From contig CP071306.1 of NCBI GenBank assembly GCA_027563145.1, positions 1,798,001 to 1,862,000 of the forward strand: a DNA stretch of 64,000 bases, read 5' to 3'. A model generated the notes under the pieces. It was not told the origin of the DNA. It searched no databases and saw only the letters and a list, made by a program, of their open reading frames with translations. Positions 24,953 through 34,009 of the stretch are shown piece after piece. Source of the stretch: Halocatena halophila (GTDB lineage: Archaea; Halobacteriota; Halobacteria; Halobacteriales; Haloarculaceae). The position numbers and the translations under genes are program-made. Every line of letters starts with the position of its first letter. The first letter of the stretch is position 1.

Positions 24953-26514
24953 ACCCTGGTCACCTCCGTGGACTCACGGTCGGTAACGTACTCCAGCCCG
25001 AAGCCGGTGACCGCCGCCACCAGAAAGACGGCGAACAGGAGCCAGCCGTGGAAGACGTACGGAACAACTTTCGCCGGATTGACGACCATCGACTGGGTAA
25101 ACCAGTCGAACTGCCCCGGGAGATTCTGGATTGCGGCGTAGCCGACGAGCACGCCACCCGCCCACGGGAAGATGTAGCCCATCGCCGTGGTGTTTGCATC
25201 GAGGATGTTTGCGCGCCGATAGCCGTTGATGTTGAATCGTTCGCCGATCCGTGCGATATACGGCGCGATCGTGATCTCTGCTGCCGTGTTGATCGTGATC
25301 ATGGCATTGACCAGCCCGGTGCCGATAACCATCACGACCTCGGCCCGACGGACGGTGGTGGCCACGCGTGTGAGCAGCCACTCCTGGAGCGCTTCGAATG
25401 CGCCTCCGCGGATCATGATCCGAGAGCCAGCGACGATCAACAACACCAGCATTGCCAGTGGGAAAAAGCCCTCAGCGCCACTGTAGATGCTCCCGCCGAC
25501 GCCGGTGTCTGCGGGCGCAACCAGCTCAACCATCGGCAATCCTGAAAGCGACTGCCCGAGCGCAAACTGATTCGACACTTTGAACACGACCATGTCGCTG
25601 ATCGATGCGAGCCCCAGGACCACGTTCAGTATCATCGCGACGATCAGCCCCAGGGAAATCGCTTCGATGATGTGCCGGCCCATAATCGCCGTTGTGATCA
25701 CGACGAACATCGAGAGCAGATGCACGAGACCGATCGGCTCGCTGTTTTGCACGAACAGATCCTGGGCACTCTGTGCGATCTCCTGACCCCCCATAAACTG
25801 CCCGGCTACGAGATACGCTATAAATGCCAGCACTGCCGCAACGATGGCGTATTTGAATCGGGAGGCAACCACCCCACCGATGTCTGACTCCTGGGTGACG
25901 GCGCTCACGATCGTGGTGTCGCTCACCGGCGCGAGGTTGTCACCGAATGCGGCTCCAGAGAGAATCGCACCGAACAACAGCGTCGGGTTTGCTCCCAGGA
26001 GCACGCCAGCCGGAAAGATAAGCGTCGAGAACGCAACGGTCGTCCCGTAACCAGTGCCGATCCCCGTTGCGAGCAACGCCGCTAACACGAACGTCACCGC
26101 CGGGAATAGCGCCGACCCGACGTTCAACACGTCCGCCGCCCAGACGAGCCCCGAGACGAATCCACCGACCTGGATCGTCTCCGAAAACATGCCCGCCCAC
26201 AGCCAGGCGACGATCGCCGTCGCAGCCACGCGCTGGGTCATTCCATCGAACACCGTGTTGGCGTAGGTCTTCCAGTCCCCACGCACGAACAACATCCCCG
26301 CGATCAGACTGAGCAACATCCCCGCTACCAGTCCTGTGGTATCGCTGATTCGCAAAATTCCACTCTGGACGATCGCCCATACGATAAACAGCGCGATGGG
26401 CAACCCACTCATCCATTTTCCCCCGTAGAACTCGATCCGATCCGCGGATCGAGCCTGCTGGGCCTGTGCCAGCTCCTCGGTTACGTCGCTCGACTCTTCA
26501 GCATCCCCACTCAT
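24949..26514 (-). CDS. NhaC-family Na+/H+ antiporter
   Basis: The 521-residue membrane protein has about a dozen hydrophobic segments. Typical family stretches are ATGIGTGYGTTVAFSTLIFPAG, GAAFGDNLAPVSDTTIVSAV and INTAAEITIAPYIARIGERF. NhaC proteins exchange sodium for protons (or carboxylates such as malate/lactate in relatives). Here sodium extrusion fits a halophile. The start is the Met at 26514; a longer frame to 26556 lies in AT-rich non-coding sequence. The small DUF7513-like gene is coupled downstream. Confidence 0.9.
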   Translation of the reverse strand: MSGDAEESSDVTEELAQAQQARSADRIEFYGGKWMSGLPIALFIVWAIVQSGILRISDTTGLVAGMLLSLIAGMLFVRGDWKTYANTVFDGMTQRVAATAIVAWLWAGMFSETIQVGGFVSGLVWAADVLNVGSALFPAVTFVLAALLATGIGTGYGTTVAFSTLIFPAGVLLGANPTLLFGAILSGAAFGDNLAPVSDTTIVSAVTQESDIGGVVASRFKYAIVAAVLAFIAYLVAGQFMGGQEIAQSAQDLFVQNSEPIGLVHLLSMFVVITTAIMGRHIIEAISLGLIVAMILNVVLGLASISDMVVFKVSNQFALGQSLSGLPMVELVAPADTGVGGSIYSGAEGFFPLAMLVLLIVAGSRIMIRGGAFEALQEWLLTRVATTVRRAEVVMVIGTGLVNAMITINTAAEITIAPYIARIGERFNINGYRRANILDANTTAMGYIFPWAGGVLVGYAAIQNLPGQFDWFTQSMVVNPAKVVPYVFHGWLLFAVFLVAAVTGFGLEYVTDRESTEVTRV

Positions 26515-26554
26515 ACGATATCCATGGAAATGAGAAGCAACCACTTCAACCTTC

Positions 26555-26581
26555 ATAATTTTAAATGAATTATAAAATTAT
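26555..26581. promoter_or_regulatory. AT-only inverted repeat in the NhaC-L10e divergent gap
   Basis: Two nine-base arms (ataatttta at 26555-26563 and taaaattat at 26573-26581) form a perfect inverted repeat around a nine-base AT-rich spacer. It lies 41 bases before the NhaC start and may combine TATA and operator function. Confidence 0.4.
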
Positions 26582-26658
26582 ACTGTGATATCAAAAAATC
26601 TGAAATTCATTGTATAGTGGCAGTTGGGGCCACCAGAATATCGGACTGGTTCGAAGGG

Positions 26659-26666
26659 TTTATTCA
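26659..26666 (+). promoter_or_regulatory. TATA box of rpl10e
   Basis: The segment tttattca is centred about 30 bases upstream of the ATG at 26692, as expected for leaderless transcription. Confidence 0.5.
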
Positions 26667-26691
26667 CAGTCTGGGCGTGATCTAGCGTACT

Positions 26692-27222
26692 ATGGCCGAT
26701 AAGCCCGCCACGATGTACCGGGATATCGATAAGCCGTCGTACACGCGACGGGAGTACATCACAGGCATTCCCGGTTCGAAGATCGCACAGTATAAGATGG
26801 GCGCAATTGACGCCGAACCAGCGTCGTATCCGGTTCAGATCAGTCTCAAAGTCGAAGAGCCGGTGCAGGTCCGTCACGGCTCGATGGAAGCTGCGCGTCT
26901 CTCTGCGAACCGACATCTGATCAAAGAGCTTGGTGAGAAAAACTACAAGATGATCCTCCGGAAGTTCCCTCACCAGGTGCTTCGGGAGAACAAACAGGCG
27001 ACGGGTGCCGGCGCAGATCGTGTTTCCGATGGTATGCGCCAGGCGTTCGGCAAGATCGTTGGCACGGCCGCACGCATCCAAAACGGCGAGCGGCTGTTTA
27101 CGATCTGGTGTGAGCCCGATCAGGCACCAGTCGCCAAGGAGGCACTCCGTCGTGCGTACAATAAGCTCTCACCGCCATGCCGGATCGTCGTCGAGCGTGG
27201 CGAGAACCTGCTCGTCGCCTGA
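26692..27222 (+). CDS. rpl10e: 50S ribosomal protein L10e (uL16)
   Basis: The 176-residue protein is the archaeal/eukaryotic counterpart of bacterial L16, positioned near the tRNA-binding sites of the large subunit. It opens with [19 protein letters not shown], typical of L10e. Other recognisable segments are ARLSANRHL, the conserved loop [25 protein letters not shown] around the peptidyl-transferase-facing region, and [13 protein letters not shown] at the end. It is a single gene, not in a ribosomal operon here; such isolation is usual in haloarchaea. Confidence 0.97.
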   Translation: MADKPATMYRDIDKPSYTRREYITGIPGSKIAQYKMGAIDAEPASYPVQISLKVEEPVQVRHGSMEAARLSANRHLIKELGEKNYKMILRKFPHQVLRENKQATGAGADRVSDGMRQAFGKIVGTAARIQNGERLFTIWCEPDQAPVAKEALRRAYNKLSPPCRIVVERGENLLVA

Positions 27223-27236
27223 GTGCGGGCGTTGTG

Positions 27237-27509
27237 TTAGGCTTCGTCGATCGCTCGGACCTGAAACCGTTCGTAACCACCGTAGGCGACGGTCAATGAA
27301 CCGATCCACCAGTTCCACCGATCGACGAGCGACTCCTCCGGTGCATCACGCAGATTTCCTTCGATCACCGAGATGGTGAGTTCGTGGCCGGTGTCTGCCG
27401 TATACCGCCCTGAATCCGCCAGATCGATCGCCTGTCGAACGACGACGCGTCGTTCTGGCGGTTTTGGGGCAAACGCATCGAGTGCGCTTTGCAGCCGATC
27501 GCGGTCCAT
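27237..27509 (-). CDS. Conserved hypothetical protein
   Basis: The 90-residue acidic soluble protein starts [21 protein letters not shown] and has a W-rich segment [22 protein letters not shown] do not recognise the family with certainty; it looks like a small haloarchaeal conserved protein. The start at 27509 is chosen because an upstream in-frame extension (to 27551) runs into the divergent S6e promoter. It is convergent with rpl10e and divergent from rps6e. Confidence 0.65.
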   Translation of the reverse strand: MDRDRLQSALDAFAPKPPERRVVVRQAIDLADSGRYTADTGHELTISVIEGNLRDAPEESLVDRWNWWIGSLTVAYGGYERFQVRAIDEA

Positions 27510-27601
27510 ATCTCGTCCTCGGAGAGCATACTCTTGTCTTTGACGACACATTGACGCTTCGTTTCAGTACGCTTTTGGGTCCTGACCGACTCACGAACGA
27601 T

Positions 27602-27991
27602 ATGGCTGAATTTCAGGTTGCCGTCGCTGATCCGGATGCCGGGGCGACCTACCAGTTCGATGTCGATGGACAAACTGCAAACCGCTTTATTGGCCGCGAA
27701 CTCGGCGACGAGGTCGATGCCGGTGCCGTTGGTCTCGATGGCTATTCGGTTGAGCTCACGGGCGGGTCGGACAACGCCGGACGGCCAATGCGCGCCGACG
27801 TTTCCGGATCGAGTCTGTCGAAGCTGTTGCTCACCGACGGCGTCGGATTCAACCCGTCGGTCGAGGGCGAGCGCAAGCGTGTGACCGTTCGCGGCAGCGA
27901 GATCAGCGAAGAGACCAGACAGATCAACGCGAAGATCACCGAGCGCGGCGACGCGTCGATTGACGAGCTGCTCGGCGACGACGAGGAGTAA
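27602..27991 (+). CDS. rps6e: 30S ribosomal protein S6e
   Basis: The 129-residue protein has the archaeal S6e core: [32 protein letters not shown], the [17 protein letters not shown] segment and [21 protein letters not shown]. The eukaryotic C-terminal phosphorylated tail is absent, as in all archaea. The ATG at 27602 matches the family start; the longer upstream frame is not conserved-looking. It is followed by a T-rich tract. Confidence 0.97.
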   Translation: MAEFQVAVADPDAGATYQFDVDGQTANRFIGRELGDEVDAGAVGLDGYSVELTGGSDNAGRPMRADVSGSSLSKLLLTDGVGFNPSVEGERKRVTVRGSEISEETRQINAKITERGDASIDELLGDDEE

Positions 27992-27992
27992 G

Positions 27993-28006
27993 TTTCTTTT
28001 TTTATT
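27993..28006 (+). terminator. T-rich transcription termination tract after rps6e
   Basis: The run tttctttttttatt directly follows the rps6e stop and resembles the U-rich terminators used by archaeal RNA polymerase with FttA. It abuts the GTG start of the next gene, so it may only partly separate the two. Confidence 0.55.
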
Positions 28007-28438
28007 GTGTCTGCGCGTATTCAACACGATCATCCCTCGATTGAGACCGTCCGGGCGACGATCGAACGAGCGGGATCGACAGCCCATCCACGGCTGGTCT
28101 TCCCCGAAGAGCCCTCGCTCTTTCCAGAGGGGTTGATTCACGTGACGCTTTCTGACAGCCAGTATCGTGGACTGCTCGATCACAACTTCGAGGGCGTTCC
28201 ACAGCTTCGGAGCGTCTACGACAACGCACGACTCGCACGCAGTCGCGATCCGGACGCATCCAATCGGCTCCGTGAGTGGTTTGCCAATAGCGACCTCGAA
28301 TTCGGTCGGTCGGTCCATATTGACGTTATCGAGCCCGGCCATCAGTACGGCATTCGGGTGCCGGGTGCGTCTGCGGTGTACACCCCAGTTTCAAAACCCG
28401 ACGACTCGCTTGCCTCGATTGCCGAGGAACTCGAGTAG
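28007..28438 (+). CDS. Conserved haloarchaeal protein (DUF7112-like)
   Basis: The 143-residue soluble protein contains DHPSIETVRATIERAGS, YDNARLARSRD and GHQYGIRVPGASAVY, which I recall from haloarchaeal DUF7112. Its function is unknown. The GTG at 28007 is the only early start. It stands 15 bases after rps6e and 34 bases before the next small gene. This suggests a loose cluster of housekeeping small genes. Confidence 0.75.
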   Translation: MSARIQHDHPSIETVRATIERAGSTAHPRLVFPEEPSLFPEGLIHVTLSDSQYRGLLDHNFEGVPQLRSVYDNARLARSRDPDASNRLREWFANSDLEFGRSVHIDVIEPGHQYGIRVPGASAVYTPVSKPDDSLASIAEELE

Positions 28439-28472
28439 GTCGGCTTTTCCGTTGTGGACCGGTAGCGCTCGT

Positions 28473-28901
28473 ATGAACGAGCGACGACGATCGTTTCTGG
28501 CCGGTGAGCGCCTGGACGACGTACTGCTCTATCTGTCCGATGCGGTGGTGTCGAACGCTGAGGAGCTAACAGAGTACGGCGACACCGTCGACGATGGTGT
28601 CGTGTTGGTCCTCTCCGGAGAGAAGGGCCGTACCGTTTTCGAGCAGGCGGTTGGCGTGCCGGCGATGACGTTCGCAAGCGGCGCAATGGAGACGGAAGGA
28701 ACGATCGAACACGACTGCACGCACGGGGACTGTCCCGTGGCCGACCCGAGCGATCCACACGAGCTTCGGTTCGTGCTCGCGTTCGGTGAAGCACAGAACG
28801 AGGACGTGGGCGGCATCTACGCGGAGGGTGACGTAATCCACGCGTACGGGGCCTGTACGTGTGGCGAATCGTACTCCGATCGCTGGCTCGCTACCGAGTG
28901 A
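28473..28901 (+). CDS. Conserved haloarchaeal protein (DUF5807-like)
   Basis: The 142-residue acidic protein begins RRRSFLAGERLDDVLLYLSDAVVS and contains the cysteine-bearing stretches HDCTHGDCPVA and ACTCGESYSDRW, which could bind a metal. I recall this pattern as haloarchaeal DUF5807; no function is known. The ATG at 28473 follows a short gap; the longer frame upstream is antisense-like noise within the preceding gene. Its 3' end overlaps the convergent GST gene by 11 bases. Confidence 0.78.
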   Translation: MNERRRSFLAGERLDDVLLYLSDAVVSNAEELTEYGDTVDDGVVLVLSGEKGRTVFEQAVGVPAMTFASGAMETEGTIEHDCTHGDCPVADPSDPHELRFVLAFGEAQNEDVGGIYAEGDVIHAYGACTCGESYSDRWLATE

Positions 28902-29880
28902 GCTCTGGGGGTGGTCCACCCGCGAAGCGATCGCGATCGTGTGGCGCTGTAAAATCGTGGCCCGGCCCAACGGCGACGATTCCCTTCGGGTTGATATCAG
29001 TGTGGGTTCGGTAGTAGTGTTCTCGGATGTGCTTGAGATTCACCGTTTGTGCCACATCAGGTAGCTGATAGAGCTCCTTACAGTAGTTCCACAGCGCGTC
29101 GTATTCGCTGATTTTTCGCCGGTTACAGAAAAAATGGGTGTGATAGACGTCATCGAATCGGATGAGCGTCGTAAACATTGCCAGGTCGGCTTCGGTGAGC
29201 CGATCGCCGGCCAGATACCGCTGCGTTGAGAGCAGCTCGTTGTACTGATCGAGTGCGTCGAACAGTTCGTCTACTGCCGATTCGTAGGCCGACTGGGTCG
29301 TCGCAAACCCAGCCCGGTAGACGCCGTTGTTGATCGGCCCGTAGATCGACTCGATCAGCCGATCGATCTCTTCTCGGTAGCCCTCAGGGAAGAGTGTCAC
29401 CGACGAGCGCCCGAACTCAGCAAACGCCGTATCGAACATTCGCATGATCTCTGCGGACTCGTTGTTGACGATCGTCTCCGTTTTCCTGTCCCACAACACC
29501 GGCACAGTTACACGCCCGGTGTAGTTCGGATCGGCAGCCACGTACAGCTCCCGGAGATATGACGCTCCGGTGGCGGTGTCGGGTGTACAGCCTGCCTTTT
29601 CCGGCGTGAACTGCCAGCCGTTTTCATCGCGATACGGATCGACCACATTGACGCTGATCACGTCCGCAAGCCCTCGGAGCGCTCGTGTGATGAGCGTCCG
29701 GTGTGCCCACGGACAGGCGAGTGAGACGTACAGGTGATACCGACCGCTCGCTACCGGAAACTCAGCATTCGCATCGGCCGACACCCGCGACCGAAACGTG
29801 GTTGCTTCTCGCTCGAAATCTCCATTTTCGTCCGTCAATGCCGCCGGATCGCCCCACTCCCCATCGACGAACTGGTACAT
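28891..29880 (-). CDS. Glutathionyl-hydroquinone reductase-like GST-fold protein
   Basis: The 329-residue protein is of the ECM4/Xi-class GST type. The N-terminal thioredoxin-like domain has the catalytic cysteine in SLACPWAHRTL (Cys56), where ordinary GSTs have Tyr or Ser. The segment TVPVLWD and the thiol-binding NNESAEIMRMFD follow. The C-terminal helical domain has LAGDRLTEADLAMFTTLIRFDDVYHTHF. Family members reduce glutathionyl-hydroquinones with glutathione. Haloarchaea are known for gamma-glutamylcysteine instead, so the natural thiol is uncertain. Confidence 0.9.
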   Translation of the reverse strand: MYQFVDGEWGDPAALTDENGDFEREATTFRSRVSADANAEFPVASGRYHLYVSLACPWAHRTLITRALRGLADVISVNVVDPYRDENGWQFTPEKAGCTPDTATGASYLRELYVAADPNYTGRVTVPVLWDRKTETIVNNESAEIMRMFDTAFAEFGRSSVTLFPEGYREEIDRLIESIYGPINNGVYRAGFATTQSAYESAVDELFDALDQYNELLSTQRYLAGDRLTEADLAMFTTLIRFDDVYHTHFFCNRRKISEYDALWNYCKELYQLPDVAQTVNLKHIREHYYRTHTDINPKGIVAVGPGHDFTAPHDRDRFAGGPPPELTR

Positions 29881-29950
29881 GCTGATGGAGAGGGCTTCAC
29901 ACTGGATAAGTTGCTTCGAAAAAATGTTGAAATTATCGTGTTATGGCCGC

Positions 29951-31126
29951 TCACACGCCGATTACGTATTTGAAGACGAAATACGCGGCGATGGCCGCAA
30001 ACGACGGCGTGAGCATCCAGAGGACGAACACCCGAGCGGTGGCGGACGGATCGAACAGTTCTCGGGCGGTGAACGTGTTCGGATCAGGGTCGCCGATGTC
30101 AGGCACCTCGCGTGGACCGATTTCAACCGACGACTCTGAATGTGCGCCGTGACTGGATGGATCACGGATCGCTTCCGCTGCGACGTGTGAGAGCGTCACG
30201 GTTCTCGTCGCGCGTCCCCACCCCAGTCCGACGATACACATCGTGGCGCTCACGGCGAGCGAAGCCGGAATCCCCAGATTCGAGAGCGTCGTGATGATCG
30301 TCGCACTGACGATTTCGACGATCAACGCCGCGAGTATTGGGAGATCTGTGAGGTCGTTCCCGACAGTGTCGAGCGTTCTGCGGGCGATCGAAAACGCGCC
30401 AATTCCAATGGCAACCGATCCGAGCACGACACCGACGTTCATGCTCAGTGCATTGTTAGCGATCAACGGCGCGACGGCGTTCGCGACGTTCGATGCTCCC
30501 GCCGAGAATGCCATATAACAGGCGACCACAACGACGAGCACGTTGCCCAGTAGCTCCATCCGGTCAGTGTTCGGTCCAAGTCTGGGGATCGGGACCGCTC
30601 CCGATCGATCAAACACGATGAGTGGCCCATCGCTGTTATCAAGTGGAAATCTGACGGCCAGGTGGGGATAAAGATACCGACCAATGACGGCACAGATCCA
30701 AAAGGCCACGATCGGAGCGATTAGCCACCAGACGACGATCTCGCCGAGGACCGCCCAGCGGAGCGTCTCAGTGGCAACGCCGAGGCCAGCAATCGCACCG
30801 ACGGCCGTCATCGATGTCGAGGCCGGCACCCCGAACAGGTTCGAGATGAGCAGCGCGATCCCAACGAACAACAGAACACCGGCGGCCCCCTCAAGCGTGT
30901 ACACCTCCCGGGGGACTACGTCGACGCTCATCGTTTTGATGACATTTTTGCCCGTTGTGAACCCCCCCAGGAATGCGAACACAGTCATCAGCGTGGCCGC
31001 ACCCAGTTTCGACACCGATCGCGATCCGACAGCCGGGCCGAACGCTACACCGGTAGAAGAGCCCCCGATGTTGAATCCGACGAACACCGCCGTCGCTATC
31101 CCGAAGACGAGCAAAAGACTGACCAT
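29951..31126 (-). CDS. PiT-family inorganic phosphate permease
   Basis: The 391-residue membrane protein of the PHO4/PiT family would bring phosphate in with sodium or protons. The two signature repeats appear as an N-terminal block (GFNIGGSSTGVAFGPAVGSR, then GNLFGVPASTSMTAVGAIAG-like sequence) and a C-terminal block (SAGASNVANAVAPLI and NLGIPASLAVSATMCIVGLGWGRA). The first block reads NIGGSS where the family usually has NDxANS/A. A cytosolic insert between the repeats is rich in polar residues. It is monocistronic. Confidence 0.9.
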   Translation of the reverse strand: MVSLLLVFGIATAVFVGFNIGGSSTGVAFGPAVGSRSVSKLGAATLMTVFAFLGGFTTGKNVIKTMSVDVVPREVYTLEGAAGVLLFVGIALLISNLFGVPASTSMTAVGAIAGLGVATETLRWAVLGEIVVWWLIAPIVAFWICAVIGRYLYPHLAVRFPLDNSDGPLIVFDRSGAVPIPRLGPNTDRMELLGNVLVVVVACYMAFSAGASNVANAVAPLIANNALSMNVGVVLGSVAIGIGAFSIARRTLDTVGNDLTDLPILAALIVEIVSATIITTLSNLGIPASLAVSATMCIVGLGWGRATRTVTLSHVAAEAIRDPSSHGAHSESSVEIGPREVPDIGDPDPNTFTARELFDPSATARVFVLWMLTPSFAAIAAYFVFKYVIGV

Positions 31127-31179
31127 ATGGAATATATGAAATCCTGCCTATTTTTACTTCGTGGTTGTTGTGGCTTTGT

Positions 31180-31770
31180 TCATCGACGGCGTTTGATTAC
31201 GTTCGCCGCCTCCTCTGCGGCCTGCTTCCAGCCGTAGCCCCGCACGTAAACATGTCGTTTTCCAGTGACGACTGCCTCCGGGGATTCTTCTTCGAAGCCG
31301 CCACGGTCCCACGTCCCGGAGTCGCGCAGCCAGTCGGTAACGCGTTCGCGTGTTTCTGGCCAGGAAAGCCCAACCATTTCGTAGTAGGCGACGAGTGCGA
31401 ACACGGCGTGGTCATGACAGCCCGGCACGCTTCCGTGCTCGTAGATCGTCTGGAGCGAATCGTGTGTTGGCACCGCAACCTGTTCGCTGAACTCCTCGGG
31501 TGAGAGGAGTTCGAGCGCGCCGCTGTCGGTTTCTCGGATTCGCTGGTCGTGTCGGAGTCGGCTGAGTGCGGCCGAATGGAGACGATCCCAGCGAACGGGG
31601 ATGGCTTCACGGAGGTGTCCCTCCCGGAGCGGTCCGTCAGTGAGCGTGCTTAAGATGTTCACGTACGCACGCTCGATCGTGGTCCAGTCGGTTCCATCGA
31701 ATCGACAGTCGCTCTCGTGGAGGCTGCTCGTTGTTCGACAGTCCGGACAGGGATACTCGAACCGTGCCAC
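31180..31770 (-). CDS. Conserved haloarchaeal protein with zinc-binding start (DUF7474-like)
   Basis: The 196-residue protein begins (GTG) ARFEYPCPDCRTTSSLHESDC, a likely zinc knuckle, followed by helices resembling a winged-helix arrangement and the segment YEHGSVPGCHDHAVFALVAYYEMVGLSWPETRERV. It looks like a haloarchaeal family I recall as DUF7474; the function is unknown. The GTG at 31770 is chosen because it precedes the first conserved residues and leaves a 90-base gap to the divergent primase gene. An ATG far upstream (31980) would lie inside priL. Confidence 0.72.
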   Translation of the reverse strand: MARFEYPCPDCRTTSSLHESDCRFDGTDWTTIERAYVNILSTLTDGPLREGHLREAIPVRWDRLHSAALSRLRHDQRIRETDSGALELLSPEEFSEQVAVPTHDSLQTIYEHGSVPGCHDHAVFALVAYYEMVGLSWPETRERVTDWLRDSGTWDRGGFEEESPEAVVTGKRHVYVRGYGWKQAAEEAANVIKRRR

Positions 31771-31830
31771 GAGCGTGGATACGCTGTGGGATACAGAAAG
31801 CGTTCGGATTTGAGCGCTCGGACCGCCGTG

Positions 31831-31838
31831 TTTATTCT
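31831..31838 (+). promoter_or_regulatory. TATA box of priL
   Basis: The segment tttattct is centred about 27 bases upstream of the ATG at 31861, at leaderless spacing, within the divergent gap to the DUF7474-like gene. Confidence 0.5.
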
Positions 31839-31860
31839 TCGGCACGTCCAATTCGAGCGT

Positions 31861-32859
31861 ATGGAGGCGATCCACGCGCGCTATCCGTTTCTCGACCCGG
31901 CTCGCACGGCGGTCGCAGAGGCGGATGTGGATCTTGCCGCACTCATACGAGCGGACGATCCAGCCGTCGCCCGGAGTCAAGATCGCGTTACGATCGCGCT
32001 GACCGAGGGGACCATCGAATCAGATCGTCGGGTACCAACCCGCACTGAGTTGCTATCGTATCCCCTCGGTCGGGTGCTGATCTCGTTGATCGACGTCCCT
32101 GGTGCGATGGATAAATACGCCGAGGCAGAAGCGAACACCGCCTATGAGCGCATTCGCGAGGATTGCTCACGTGAGGATCGCTCGATCACGCTTGCGGCCA
32201 TCGCAACGGATCTCGGCGTTGGTGACTCGATCGAGTGGCCGAGCGGCGACGCCGGTCGGTATCGCATTTCTGTCGAGCGGTATCTCGAACTCGCGCCCGA
32301 CGATGAATCGTGGTCGCTCGCGGTGCGCGAACTGGCCGATGGGTACGTCACCATCGCTCGCGAGGAGTTGCTCGAGTTGCTCCGTCGGACGATCGAACGC
32401 CAGGTCCGTGCGGGGTTGCCGTTCGACGTTCCGCCGACGATCGAGGATGCGCTTGCACCAACCGTGGCCGCAATCGAAACACAGCTTTCGGGGGTTTCCT
32501 ATCCAGCCTCGATTGATCGGTTCGAGCCCGAGGCGTTTCCGTCGTGCATTCGGTCGCTTTTGGAGCGAGCACCATCAGAACCGCTCGATCCGCTCGAACG
32601 GTTTGCGCTCATCACTTGCTGTAGCGCGGTTGGTCTTGACGCAGACGAGATCGTCCAGCGCTGTGGTCGCGACGACGAGTCGTTCGTCTACGCCACCGAA
32701 CGACTCGCCGGCGAGACGCTGCCGTATCCGCCACCGAGTTTCGAGATGCTCCAGGAGGCTGGTATCTGCTCTGGGGAACACGATGGATACGAACACCCGC
32801 TTGTGGCGTATGCGGACTCGCTTTCCGATTCGTCTACTGCTGTTTCACAGACCGAATGA
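31861..32859 (+). CDS. priL: DNA primase large subunit PriL
   Basis: The 332-residue protein is the regulatory subunit of the archaeal/eukaryotic-type primase, acting with PriS in RNA primer synthesis. It begins with HARYPFLDPARTAV, typical of the family, and ends with the predicted iron-sulfur domain from about residue 225. Of the four cysteines that normally bind the [4Fe-4S] cluster, two are visible at the expected places, Cys229 (FPSCI) and Cys303 (AGIC). The PSC cysteine is Phe (PPPSFEML) and the last one is missing (SGEHDGYEHPL). Cluster binding is therefore doubtful. Confidence 0.88.
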   Translation: MEAIHARYPFLDPARTAVAEADVDLAALIRADDPAVARSQDRVTIALTEGTIESDRRVPTRTELLSYPLGRVLISLIDVPGAMDKYAEAEANTAYERIREDCSREDRSITLAAIATDLGVGDSIEWPSGDAGRYRISVERYLELAPDDESWSLAVRELADGYVTIAREELLELLRRTIERQVRAGLPFDVPPTIEDALAPTVAAIETQLSGVSYPASIDRFEPEAFPSCIRSLLERAPSEPLDPLERFALITCCSAVGLDADEIVQRCGRDDESFVYATERLAGETLPYPPPSFEMLQEAGICSGEHDGYEHPLVAYADSLSDSSTAVSQTE

Positions 32860-33007
32860 GAAGTATGGGGCGCATTCGTCCCGCGTGAACGCTCCACACA
32901 ACCCCTTCGTTTCGACTGGAGATACTGTATAAACACATGATGTGAATTCACCGGAAGACAACCAGTTTCGATCTTTTAGACTGATTTTAATTGCAGTATG
33001 CTAGTCA

Positions 33008-33442
33008 TCAGACGCTCAGTCGAACACCCAGATCATTTTTCAGGGCGAACTCACAGAGGGGTATCAATCGGAGTTCGAACTGCGATTCCCATGCTTCTGG
33101 GTCACCTTCTCGTTTCATTGTCCGCTTTCCAGTTCGCAACCGATCGATGAAGGTGCGGATGTCCGCTCCATAGATGATCTCTTGTTCAAGTGTAAACAAA
33201 CCACTCATCTCAACACCATGAATATCTGATGAAAAGACCTCGCAGATAGGCTTTTTCGGATTCTCTTTGTCTGCAATTCTTTCAAGTGCGATTTCTCTCT
33301 GCTTGTTACTGGTAAGCTCTTCCGGTGTGACGTCTGCTCTGAATTCTAGCTCTTTTTTCGCAAGATGATCGTAGTATCTGGTAATTGTGTCGTTACCAAA
33401 TAGCGTCTGACCGCTATCTTCCAGACAAATTTGGGCGCTCAT
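33008..33442 (-). CDS. Hypothetical protein, AT-rich codon use
   Basis: The 144-residue soluble protein is unrecognised. It starts SAQICLEDSGQTLFGNDTITRYYDHLAKKELEF and contains many lysines (for example ADKENPKKP), with codon third positions less GC-rich than its neighbours. This hints at recent acquisition. The start is the Met at 33442. It sits between priL and hjc in the AT-richer strip. Nothing suggests a reaction. Confidence 0.65.
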   Translation of the reverse strand: MSAQICLEDSGQTLFGNDTITRYYDHLAKKELEFRADVTPEELTSNKQREIALERIADKENPKKPICEVFSSDIHGVEMSGLFTLEQEIIYGADIRTFIDRLRTGKRTMKREGDPEAWESQFELRLIPLCEFALKNDLGVRLSV

Positions 33443-33559
33443 GATCGGAATTTTCACTCCTCACAGTCACAATCTGCAAACCTCACCCAGCCGTCCACTG
33501 ACCGATACTAGCGATCTATGCCACACACCACACATCCGCAGCACCACCCACAATCTGGT

Positions 33560-33991
33560 TCAGTTTGTTCGTGAGAACTCTTCGATCGTCGTTTTCGTCG
33601 AGTTGCCGGTGAGCTCCTTGATATCCGTACCGTCTGCGAGCGCCGTTTCGCGTTTGACGCGGTAGTTGCCGCCATCGGTCGTGTAGCAGTCACCCGGATG
33701 GAAGAAATACCAGTCCTCTCGGTCGAATCGCACCCCAATTCGGGGCTTTGCGCCGAAGTTCTGGGCGAAAAACACCAGCCCTTCAACCTCCTCACCCGTC
33801 AGATAGATCGGATCGCCGCTGGACGATTTTGCCTCGATGGCGAAAAAGGACGTTCCATCGCCCGCCAGCACGTCGGGAAGCTCCCGGTCGGTAGCGGACC
33901 CGCTTGCCGGCGCGCGCATCACCGCGAATCCATGGTCGTCCAGCCGATTGACGAGCTCTCGCTCCCGGCGCTCTCCCTTTCGATTGGCCAT
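33560..33991 (-). CDS. hjc: Holliday junction resolvase Hjc
   Basis: The 143-residue archaeal resolvase cuts four-way DNA junctions during recombination. It has the nuclease core of the PD-(D/E)XK superfamily: [16 protein letters not shown] at the N-terminus (catalytic Glu near 10-12), ELPDVLAG (Asp40), and AIEAKSSS (Glu53, Lys55). The strand-helix segment [20 protein letters not shown] follows. The start is the Met at 33991. Other in-frame Mets lie just upstream. Confidence 0.93.
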   Translation of the reverse strand: MANRKGERRERELVNRLDDHGFAVMRAPASGSATDRELPDVLAGDGTSFFAIEAKSSSGDPIYLTGEEVEGLVFFAQNFGAKPRIGVRFDREDWYFFHPGDCYTTDGGNYRVKRETALADGTDIKELTGNSTKTTIEEFSRTN

Positions 33992-34009
33992 ACCCTCCGA
34001 TTCATCCGG

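Noticed and set aside
26578..27081. 167-codon minus-strand frame at the L10e gene
   Set aside because: It is a shadow of the highly conserved ribosomal protein gene on the plus strand.
32860..33007. AT-rich gap after priL as a replication origin
   Set aside because: No ORB-like repeats or neighbouring orc1/cdc6 gene are visible.
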